Shown: positions 1-6,253 of the stretch, piece by piece
How the letters are laid out: every line of letters starts with the position of its first letter
Position numbering within the stretch: position 1 is the stretch's first letter
NCBI GenBank assembly: GCA_012515365.1
Contig: JAAYYM010000120.1
Span: 1 to 6,253 of the forward strand
Direction: 5' to 3'
Source: Clostridia bacterium
GTDB taxonomy: Bacteria; Bacillota_A; Clostridia; Lachnospirales; Lachnospiraceae
DNA: 6,253 nucleotides
Position numbers and translations under genes: made by a program
Notes under the pieces: model-generated
What the model was told of the DNA's origin: nothing
Databases searched by the model: none
The model's input: only the letters and a program-made list of their open reading frames with translations

Positions 1-1036
1 TAATATCCTCTTTTAATCCTTTAATAAGCTCTGATAGTCTTTCTTTTTCTTTAACAAGCAAAACTAAAGCGTCTGTATGCTCTAAAGATATTTTCTTATC
101 AACCACCATTTCGGATATAATCCTTAATTCGGTCAGATCACCATTCTTGTATGCTTCTACAGCATTTAAAAATAGTTTTATCTTCTCAGGACTTATATTC
201 GGATGTAAATCAGGATGCAATGCTTTAACAATACCGATATATAGCTTCTTAAGTTCACGACTTTCAGAATCAGTTAGTTCTTTTCCTTTACTTCTATCCA
301 AAGCTGAATTCATCTTCCTTATCTGCTCATCAAGTTTAACCTGGTATTCCGCAAATTCCACATCAAGTATTTCTTCAATAGCTGAAAGCACTACTTTCTC
401 CTGACGATTCTTTTTTGCTCGTATAAGCTCTATCTTTCTCTTTAACCTAAGTACAGCACAATTTAACTCAAATGCCTTGTATTCAAGTCCTCCAACACTA
501 AGCATATATGCCATTTCAATATTTTTACATTCAACATATACAAGATCATCTCTTTCAAGTACAAACATAGATAACTCTATCTTAAGCTTGTCTACTTCAC
601 TCTTTACTTTATCATATGCAGGAAAAGGTATTACTGTAGTACTACTAACCTCAGAACCATCATTTATCTCTATACCATATGAAAACAATACAGACAGTAG
701 AGTTTTCCAGTTAGAAGAGCTTTTGCTTCCTGAAACTGAAACAGAAGTAATATCAGAATAATTAATAGAAATAATCCACTTATCCGAATCATGTACAAAT
801 ACCTTAATAACCCTTTCAGGCCAGGAAGGTATGTTTAAGTCATCAATTGAATACATTAGTTTATTACTAGTCTCTAAATCATAACTCATCTTATTAATCA
901 CATCATTACCTACAATATACTCAAAAGACAACCCAGATTCTAAAAACATCAAATGATACTGATACCAGGATAAGGAATCATTATCTCTAATCTTTATGTC
1001 TATTCCAGTTATGTGTTGTTTGGTTGGCTGTGACAT
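1..1036 (-). CDS. J-domain-like (HPD motif) coiled-coil protein, 3' end missing
   Basis: The frame is open from an ATG at 1036 to the left edge, giving 345 residues with no stop, so the C-terminus lies outside the window. The start is supported by an AGGAG at 1047-1043, six bases upstream. I do not recognise the family. Residues 1-135 look like a mixed, possibly beta-rich domain with several Trp and Tyr (for example W24, and the motif IPSWPERV). From about 140 to 262 the sequence is highly charged and heptad-like, suggesting long helices or a coiled coil. Residues 260-311 resemble J-domain helices II and III: ELKKLYIGIVKALHPD, with H274-P275-D276, then a short loop and KIKLFLNAVEAYKNGDL. A canonical helix I is not obvious. 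HPD is the DnaK-stimulating motif of DnaJ proteins, so a co-chaperone role is possible but inferred. A second charged helix follows at 326-345. I see no signal peptide or membrane segment. The gene lies 326 bp downstream of the DUF262 gene and may have its own promoter. Confidence 0.85.
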   Translation of the reverse strand, partial: MSQPTKQHITGIDIKIRDNDSLSWYQYHLMFLESGLSFEYIVGNDVINKMSYDLETSNKLMYSIDDLNIPSWPERVIKVFVHDSDKWIISINYSDITSVSVSGSKSSSNWKTLLSVLFSYGIEINDGSEVSSTTVIPFPAYDKVKSEVDKLKIELSMFVLERDDLVYVECKNIEMAYMLSVGGLEYKAFELNCAVLRLKRKIELIRAKKNRQEKVVLSAIEEILDVEFAEYQVKLDEQIRKMNSALDRSKGKELTDSESRELKKLYIGIVKALHPDLHPNISPEKIKLFLNAVEAYKNGDLTELRIISEMVVDKKISLEHTDALVLLVKEKERLSELIKGLKEDI

Positions 1037-1042
1037 GGGGGG

Positions 1043-1047
1043 CTCCT
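1043..1047 (-). promoter_or_regulatory. Ribosome binding site of the J-domain-like gene
   Basis: AGGAG on the minus strand, six bases before the ATG at 1036-1034. It is followed by a run of six C (minus strand) directly before the ATG. It fixes the start of a gene whose downstream end is missing from the window. Confidence 0.7.
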
Positions 1048-1115
1048 GGTAAGTTTATAATGTCATCTTTCGTTTTAAGTTAATTGGCGTGGGAGCAGGA
1101 TATAAATTTACTTGT

Positions 1116-1121
1116 ATTATA
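1116..1121 (-). promoter_or_regulatory. Possible -10 element upstream of the J-domain-like gene
   Basis: A perfect TATAAT (minus strand) about 80 bases upstream of the ATG at 1036. At a 17-base spacing the -35 position reads AATATA, which is a poor match, and there is no TG extension. In an AT-rich gap such a hexamer can occur by chance. It is listed because the 326-bp gap and the decay of anything between the genes make a separate promoter plausible. Confidence 0.2.
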
Positions 1122-1362
1122 TACCGTTAATCCACTTTTATATTTTAATCTTGTCTTATTAGTGATTCTTTTTCCGTAAGCCTCTAATACTGCTGATTTT
1201 GTTTTGGTATGTATACATTCAAACCTACAACATATTGTCCTAGGAATAATTGTTTTTCGCATTCTTCTTTAACGGTCCTGTAAGTTGATTTGTGATATCT
1301 AGAATCATTAATATCCAATCACTAAAATCTATTTTTTAGTTAGCCATTTTAATATTCCTCTA

Positions 1363-3147
1363 TTATTGTACATTCTGAATTAAAATGTTAAATGCTGCTT
1401 TTATCTTTGCAGCCATTAATTTTCTTCTTTCAATCAAGAACTCCTCGTATTGCATATTTTCCCATCCATGTGGAAGTGCATTTTCTTCTTCCATCTTTCT
1501 AATTTCTTCTTCACTTCTTCCTTGACATACAATTGGATAATAAATTGCAGGATTTTCATCAAGAATCTCCATATTATCTTTCCAATCAATGAAGGCATAG
1601 TTTGCCATTTGGTTAATCTTTGTATCCGTTAAATTATATGATTTTAAATAGGCCTTTGGAAATAAATGATGTTTTTCTAATGATTTTCTATTACCATCTG
1701 TTCCTGGTTCAAAGAATTTTGAAAGTAAGATATTACTCTTTGAAAATAGAATCTTAGTATTCAATATATTTAGAGAAGCAATATAAGCATTCCATGCATT
1801 GTTACCTCTGCCAGATACAGCTAATCCTTCAGAACCAAGCAATGTAATATCAAAAAAATCATTAGTCATCCTTTCTTTCACTCTGTCAACAATAAATGAT
1901 TTATATTCATTAATATTCTGTAATTCTTTAATAGTATTCAAATGAGATTCCATTGTTGATTCAAATGAGCCCGTATAAAGAGAAACTAATGATGCATAGA
2001 AAAACCATAATGAAGTTAGATGCATATTTTCATTATATAATGCATTAAATCTATGTTTAGCAATCAAATAGAAAGCATACGCATAGAAAACTGCCGTCTG
2101 TGATAAAATCAAATCCCTTGATAAATAGCCTGCGTTCAGTATTGTTTTTAGGAATTCATGCCAACTATGTACGTTTATAACATCTGGCAACTTCTCTTTA
2201 AGAGTATCAAACCTTTGATTTCTTAAATCTTCATCTACAGCACCTTTCTTATCAAAATCCGCACCTCGAAGTAATTTATAACCATATTGTAATCTAGCTC
2301 TATCAAATGCATATGCCATAACAACTCTGATTATATCTTGAGCAGCTACTTCAGCAATTTGGTTATATGACGTAACTCTTCCTTTTGTCGGATATCTTGA
2401 TTCCTTACAAAAAATTTCAATAAGTTTTCTGCCCTCAGCCCAGTATAATGAAAGCAAAGTTAAAATGAAATCATTTTGTTTTAATGTAACTCCACCCGAA
2501 TTAGTTCGCACAAAAACATCTGAAACGTCCTCTTCTTCTGCATTAGCTTTAATATCAAATACTGGTAATGTATGATTTTTTAAATTGCAAATTGCATTTA
2601 TATTTTCAGCGATTATTTCTCTTTCCCCATCAGCAAGCACTAACCCCTTTGAAGTCCTGTAATTTTCTAGTGATTTAATAAACTTATTTATGAATTGATA
2701 AGAGCTGTTAGTATAAATATCGCTAATGTTATAAACCCATTCTTTATCATTCTTTGTTGCTTGATAGCCTACCTCAAACTTATTTAATAAAGGATGATAC
2801 GAAATAATAATAGTTTTCTCTTGATAGTTGGAATTGACTACTTTCTTTCCCTTCATTACAGCATAAAGAGAGGTCAACCTTTGTTGACCATCAATAATAA
2901 CTTGTCTTGGAGTTGCATAACTATGAGATTCAACACCAATAGATTTTTTCTTTTCAAGAGTTGGACATTCCCAAAGCATTAGATATCCAATAGGATAGCC
3001 TCTTAGCATAGAGTCAAATAAATCTCTAACTTTTGAGTCTTTCCAGATGAAAGGTCTTTGTAATTCTGGTAAGCCTAATTCACCAGTATCTATTTTCTCA
3101 ATTAGCTGATTAACGGTTAGATTTGTATTACTAAAAATTTGATCCAT
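1363..3147 (-). CDS. DUF262 (GmrS-type) protein with C-terminal HNH-like motif; probable modification-dependent nuclease
   Basis: Complete, 594 residues, starting at an ATG with AGGGGGA at 3158-3152 and ending in tandem stops TAA-TAG. The N-terminal DUF262 domain shows its hallmark motifs: LPELQRPFIW (residues 26-35), the Leu-rich segment with GYPIG (50-54), and IDGQQRLTSL (85-94), whose DGQQR is the nucleotide-handling signature of ParB/Srx-like DUF262 domains. A further conserved DUF262 block, VFVRTNSGG, lies at 211-219. The middle (about 250-450) is helical. The C-terminus has EKHHLFPKAYL (491-501) and Asn residues at 513-525, a DUF1524/HNH-like metal site. GmrSD enzymes join these two activities and cut DNA with modified cytosines; BrxU in BREX islands is a single-chain example. 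Position 62 bp after brxL supports a defence role, probably co-transcribed. Substrate specificity is inferred, and it may be another DUF262-HNH subfamily rather than a true BrxU orthologue. Confidence 0.9.
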   Translation of the reverse strand: MDQIFSNTNLTVNQLIEKIDTGELGLPELQRPFIWKDSKVRDLFDSMLRGYPIGYLMLWECPTLEKKKSIGVESHSYATPRQVIIDGQQRLTSLYAVMKGKKVVNSNYQEKTIIISYHPLLNKFEVGYQATKNDKEWVYNISDIYTNSSYQFINKFIKSLENYRTSKGLVLADGEREIIAENINAICNLKNHTLPVFDIKANAEEEDVSDVFVRTNSGGVTLKQNDFILTLLSLYWAEGRKLIEIFCKESRYPTKGRVTSYNQIAEVAAQDIIRVVMAYAFDRARLQYGYKLLRGADFDKKGAVDEDLRNQRFDTLKEKLPDVINVHSWHEFLKTILNAGYLSRDLILSQTAVFYAYAFYLIAKHRFNALYNENMHLTSLWFFYASLVSLYTGSFESTMESHLNTIKELQNINEYKSFIVDRVKERMTNDFFDITLLGSEGLAVSGRGNNAWNAYIASLNILNTKILFSKSNILLSKFFEPGTDGNRKSLEKHHLFPKAYLKSYNLTDTKINQMANYAFIDWKDNMEILDENPAIYYPIVCQGRSEEEIRKMEEENALPHGWENMQYEEFLIERRKLMAAKIKAAFNILIQNVQ

Positions 3148-3209
3148 ATTATCCCCCTATTATATAAATTTATAACATCACCATTTCATAAATAACCAAA
3201 TACGCCAAG

Positions 3210-5348
3210 TTATTCTACCCCTAATGCTTTGAACACTGCATCTTCAGGAGATTGATAAAATATTAAATTAAACTTACCCATTAACTCTGGTGGTACTGAT
3301 GCCATATCCGTAGCTGAAGTTATAGGTAATAAGACTTTCTTCGCTCCACTATCCAAACAAACTTGAAGAACGTTTGCTAATTCTTCAACTTTTATGATTG
3401 TTCCACTAATGCTAAGATTACCTAAAACCGCAAGACTGCTTATGACAGGTTTATACAATGCTGCAGAACACAGAGCAATAAGTGAAGTTAATGATAATTG
3501 ATTTGTTATACCTATTCCATTTAGATCCCGAACATCCATTAAATAATCTTTTGTTGTAATACTTATACTTCCGCTTATATTCTTACTATTTGCTTTTAGG
3601 TATCTAAATGCTGTATCTATTGATTCCTTTGCTTCACGATCGGATCCTATCCCAGTTCTTTCAAATTTTCCAGAACCCGAAACCATCTCAGTTTCCAACT
3701 TAAATACACCAAACATTCCGGTCTTTCCTCTACTCACTGTATAAACCTGTCCAGGCTTATGCAGACCCTCAGGTATTAATTTCCCACCACCTTGTTCTGG
3801 AACTGGAACATATTCTTCTGTAAAGTCTTCATTATCAATATATGAAAAATTAACGTCATAGAATTCCATTCCACCAATTTTTTTAAGTTGTTCTTTTACA
3901 CGTCTTCGACTCTCAAGGGCAAATCTCAGTACTTCTTCAACATCAGCTTTCACAAACTTACCATCAGGATATATAAGTTTAATCATTCCTGAAACCATTT
4001 TTCTAACTGCGATTACATCACGCTGGTTTAGGTTATTACCAAGCTTGAAATACTGATCTATAGCATCAGCATATGAAATTTTTCTTAACTCTCTTAAAAA
4101 TTCTGATAAATAGTCGGTTATAAAACCATATTCGTTCGTAAAAAATTCTGGTTTATATTTTGGAATTTCCCATCCCGGTAAGTAGCAATGCATCCTATCG
4201 AAAAAAGCGCTATCATATGCAATAGCTTCTGGAAAGGGATCAAATAAATGGGATGTCTTTAATAGTACGTCAACACTTTGATTTATATTCCCAATGAAAA
4301 CCATTGATGCAGAAGCATTCTTTTCTTCCTTTCCTCTTGAAAAAGATCCAGAAGCCATAAAATCCTTCATTATCTGTATACCATCTTTATCCTTGAATGT
4401 TATTCCTGCTACTTCATCAAAAGCAACACAATCCCACATTCCAACAAGACCGACTGTCTTATTGGACATGTTATAGAACAAATTAGCAACCGTTGTCTGA
4501 CCACCTGAGACTAATATACTATTTGGAGATATTTCTTTATATACATGAGATTTGCCCGTTCCACGAGGACCAAGTTCGCAAAAATTAAAGTTGTTCTCAA
4601 CCAATGGTATAATTCTTGCTAATAAAAGCATTTTAACTCTTTGTGTGAACCTCATAGGTTCCATCCCTATTGACCTAAGTATGATGTCAATCCACTCTTC
4701 TTTTGTAAACTTAGATCTTCCATTTAATACCTCACCCATATCGAGATGTAGCATTTGTATAGGTGTAAGTTTAGAAATAATGAAAGGTACTCTATTTTTA
4801 TCTGCTTCATCATAATAATATTCGAGTTGAATAATACACCAGATTCCTCCACTTAAAAGACGTTCGTAATCGGAAGGATATTTTTCTGATATAGGGACAT
4901 TCTTTATTCCTAAATTAGAAAATTCTGCTTCATATATATCTATTTTATAATTCAGCTTTACTGCAACTTTGTCAATGACTGTGTATCTTCCACGCTCTCT
5001 CAATTTTGATATTATCTTCTGAGCTTCATCCGGACGAACGAAATTCTCTGCAAGAATACTTTTAACATTGCGAACTCCGTCTGCAATGGCTTCTTCTTCA
5101 GTAGTTGCACAGTACATCCCAAGTAGATACTCTAAAACATAAACTGGAACATTGGCTCCTTCCTTGATTTTTTTAGTCAAGTCTTTGCGAACGATTTTAC
5201 CTTTAAAGACCTCATTAAGTTTTGTATTGAGATGATTATTTAAACTTACTGATTCTTTAACAATCTTTTCATTCACTTCCTTTATATCAAAGTCATCTTC
5301 AAAATGCTCTATTTCAATTGCATCTGGTTCTCTTTTATGCTCACTCAT
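3210..5348 (-). CDS. brxL: BREX system protein BrxL (AAA+ ATPase with Lon-like C-terminal domain)
   Basis: Complete, 712 residues, about the usual size of the long Lon-related BrxL. Residues 1-245 form the N-terminal region. The AAA+ core follows: Walker A GPRGTGKS at 260-267 (Lys266), Walker B ending in FDE (310-312), a sensor-1-like FIGNINQS (351-358) and a probable arginine finger in FFDRMHCYLPGW (Arg385). A Gly-rich linker (519-523) leads to a Lon-like domain at about 590-712, recognised by the VLGNLSISGTI segment (642-652), the SGAKKVLLP segment (667-675) and the end DAVFKALGVE. By my ungapped hand alignment to E. coli Lon, the catalytic Ser679 and Lys722 correspond to Gln617 and Val660, so peptidase activity is doubtful. 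In studied systems BrxL forms ring assemblies on DNA and is needed for phage restriction but not for host methylation. It starts 14 bp after pglZ with a very strong ribosome binding site, so the two are surely one transcript. Confidence 0.95.
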   Translation of the reverse strand: MSEHKREPDAIEIEHFEDDFDIKEVNEKIVKESVSLNNHLNTKLNEVFKGKIVRKDLTKKIKEGANVPVYVLEYLLGMYCATTEEEAIADGVRNVKSILAENFVRPDEAQKIISKLRERGRYTVIDKVAVKLNYKIDIYEAEFSNLGIKNVPISEKYPSDYERLLSGGIWCIIQLEYYYDEADKNRVPFIISKLTPIQMLHLDMGEVLNGRSKFTKEEWIDIILRSIGMEPMRFTQRVKMLLLARIIPLVENNFNFCELGPRGTGKSHVYKEISPNSILVSGGQTTVANLFYNMSNKTVGLVGMWDCVAFDEVAGITFKDKDGIQIMKDFMASGSFSRGKEEKNASASMVFIGNINQSVDVLLKTSHLFDPFPEAIAYDSAFFDRMHCYLPGWEIPKYKPEFFTNEYGFITDYLSEFLRELRKISYADAIDQYFKLGNNLNQRDVIAVRKMVSGMIKLIYPDGKFVKADVEEVLRFALESRRRVKEQLKKIGGMEFYDVNFSYIDNEDFTEEYVPVPEQGGGKLIPEGLHKPGQVYTVSRGKTGMFGVFKLETEMVSGSGKFERTGIGSDREAKESIDTAFRYLKANSKNISGSISITTKDYLMDVRDLNGIGITNQLSLTSLIALCSAALYKPVISSLAVLGNLSISGTIIKVEELANVLQVCLDSGAKKVLLPITSATDMASVPPELMGKFNLIFYQSPEDAVFKALGVE

Positions 5349-5354
5349 TGATAT

Positions 5355-5364
5355 CCTCCTCCTT
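5355..5364 (-). promoter_or_regulatory. Strong brxL ribosome binding site overlapping the pglZ stop codon
   Basis: Minus strand AAGGAGGAGG, beginning within the pglZ TAA stop (5365-5363) and lying six bases before the brxL ATG at 5348. A ribosome ending pglZ would sit on the brxL start region, so translational coupling of the two genes is likely. It also fixes the brxL start. Confidence 0.8.
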
Positions 5365-6253
5365 ATGAACTGAATCCAAAATCATCCGCAAAAGCAATGT
5401 CCATTACAACACCATGACGTAAGGCTTCTACATCATTTTTCTCATCATAGGCTACCAAATAGTACTGTTTTGATTTATCATACTGCTTATTCTTGAAGTT
5501 GAACTTCAATCTGAAAATTCGCTTGCTGGGATCTTCATCCTTCTTGTCCGCAATGTATATGCATTCATTGGAGATTTTTTCATTATCTTCAGAGATGAAA
5601 AACACTTTATAACTAGTCTCTTTAATAACATCACTGATTGGCTCAGACTGAATGAAGTCGAGGGAAGAAATCAGGTTTGTGATCTTTTGGACCATGCTGA
5701 CCAACACGATCTGTGCAGGTCGCGTATCTGCATGGCCTTTTTCGACTTTTACATTAATAACTGGAACAATCATCTCCTGAGGAGAAGAACCGCCATGAAC
5801 AAAGTTCTGGCCGCCGCCAGTGACCTTGAACACATTGGAGCTCACTGGAACAGAAACCCACTTGGTGTCTTTGTTCCCAAGGATCTTATCCATGGCGTAA
5901 GATGCGATTCCGTCGTCTTCCATCGAGTCTTGTGCAACGATAAAGCGACGATTGATAAAGGCATCTTTGTCCGCTACATGGATGATCTTGTCAGTTTCCT
6001 TTATCTTGTCTCGCTTGTATATAAATCCATGGTCTGAAGTAACGATAAAGTGCAGGGTGTTGGCATTGGTTGAGATACGCTTGATCATGGTAAAGACTTC
6101 ATCAACGGCTTCGTAGCATGCAGTGAACACCTCATTCTCCGTATTCAGTTTATCCCCACGGGCATCAATCTGGTTGTGATAGACATAGACTATGTCCATC
6201 CCCGTAAAGACTTCCCGCAGTTCCATCTTCTTCATCAGTTTCAGATCATCAAA
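5363..6253 (-). CDS. pglZ: BREX system protein PglZ, C-terminal part (5' end missing)
   Basis: The frame is open to the right edge, so the start lies outside; the window holds 296 residues and the stop. Full-length BREX type I PglZ proteins are roughly 800-900 residues, so about a third is present. The methionine at 6235 is internal, as in-frame codons FDDLKL precede it. PglZ belongs to the alkaline phosphatase superfamily, and three of its signatures are visible: DIVYVYHNQIDARGDK (codons from about 6196), FIVTSDHGFIY with the metal-ligand D-H-G at 6034-6026, and FVHGGSSPQEMIVPVI with its His at 5797-5795. The last 130 or so residues form a beta-rich C-terminal domain with no recognised motif. 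PglZ is required for BREX methylation and defence and is thought to work with PglX and BrxB; its enzymatic substrate is not settled. GC content is clearly higher in the upstream part of this gene than in brxL and the genes beyond. Confidence 0.93.
   Translation of the reverse strand, partial: FDDLKLMKKMELREVFTGMDIVYVYHNQIDARGDKLNTENEVFTACYEAVDEVFTMIKRISTNANTLHFIVTSDHGFIYKRDKIKETDKIIHVADKDAFINRRFIVAQDSMEDDGIASYAMDKILGNKDTKWVSVPVSSNVFKVTGGGQNFVHGGSSPQEMIVPVINVKVEKGHADTRPAQIVLVSMVQKITNLISSLDFIQSEPISDVIKETSYKVFFISEDNEKISNECIYIADKKDEDPSKRIFRLKFNFKNKQYDKSKQYYLVAYDEKNDVEALRHGVVMDIAFADDFGFSS

Larger units (their letters stand above)
1037..1362. other. 326-bp gap between the DUF262 gene and the J-domain-like gene, with possible decayed coding sequence
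   Basis: No gene here is convincing. Two minus-strand stretches could be debris. The first starts at an ATG at 1347 behind GAGGA (1360-1356), but meets TAA as its fourth codon; beyond that the same frame stays open to a TAG at 1242-1240 (31 sense codons, including KIDFSDWILMILDI). The second is a 60-codon frame, 1262-1080, starting MRKTIIPRTICCRF, with only a weak purine-rich AAGAAG upstream and no recognisable domain. These two are in different frames and nearly abut, which would fit a small gene broken by a nonsense change and a frameshift, but chance is an equally good explanation. I found no GC-rich hairpin followed by a T-run that would end transcription from the DUF262 gene, and no tRNA or insertion-sequence ends. 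Confidence 0.4.

Noticed and set aside
147..761. Plus-strand frames of 85 and 94 codons (147-404 and 477-761)
   Set aside because: They lie antisense to the open minus-strand J-domain-like gene, are rich in Ser, Ile and Leu as expected for the complement of a Lys/Glu-rich gene, and match no family.
1080..1262. 60-codon minus-strand frame as an independent small gene
   Set aside because: It has no recognisable domain and only a weak AAGAAG before the ATG. I mention it only as possible debris in the gap.
1321..1340. Inverted repeat ACTAAAA / TTTTAGT with a 6-base loop just after the DUF262 gene, as a terminator
   Set aside because: The stem is seven bases and almost all A-T, and on the minus strand it is followed by GATTGG rather than a T-run. 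It is too weak to call a terminator.
3148..3209. Promoter for the DUF262 gene in the 62-bp gap after brxL (TATAAT at 3164-3159; TTGGTT with TTATAA further upstream)
   Set aside because: The TATAAT abuts the ribosome binding site, so a transcript starting there would lose it; the other pair has a weak -35 and an 18-base spacing. Read-through from brxL is simpler.
5687..6037. Plus-strand frame of 116 codons antisense to pglZ
   Set aside because: It overlaps well-supported PglZ motifs on the other strand, and its content is what the higher GC of this part would leave open by chance.

Overview
The window looks like part of a defence island from a low-GC, AT-rich Firmicute; a clostridial or Lachnospiraceae-like host is my inference from composition, strong AGGAGG-type ribosome binding sites and protein style, not from any taxonomic marker. 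Every gene I can support lies on the minus strand, so transcription runs from the right edge (6253) to the left edge (1). The right edge cuts the first gene and the left edge cuts the last.

Layout in transcription order: (1) 6253-5363, the C-terminal 296 residues of PglZ, the alkaline-phosphatase-superfamily protein of BREX phage defence; (2) 5348-3210, complete brxL (712 aa), an AAA+ ATPase with a Lon-like C-terminal domain, whose ribosome binding site overlaps the pglZ stop codon; (3) 3147-1363, a complete 594-aa DUF262 (GmrS-type) protein with a C-terminal HNH-like motif, probably a modification-dependent nuclease comparable to BrxU/GmrSD enzymes; (4) 1362-1037, a 326-bp gap with no convincing gene but possible decayed coding sequence; (5) 1036-1, the N-terminal 345 residues of an unrecognised coiled-coil protein carrying a J-domain-like HPD motif, running off the window.

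The pglZ-brxL order is the 3' end of a type I BREX operon (brxA-brxB-brxC-pglX-pglZ-brxL); the upstream genes would lie beyond position 6253. In known systems PglX methylates host DNA and BREX blocks replication of unmethylated phage. A DUF262-HNH enzyme directly downstream could add a second layer by cutting phage DNA with modified bases, as described for BREX islands carrying a GmrSD homologue. The role of the J-domain-like protein is unknown.

The points most worth checking are the apparent loss of both Lon catalytic dyad positions in BrxL, the marked drop in GC content inside pglZ, and the HPD-containing protein next to the defence genes. The system itself is a recognisable BREX module, not a new class.
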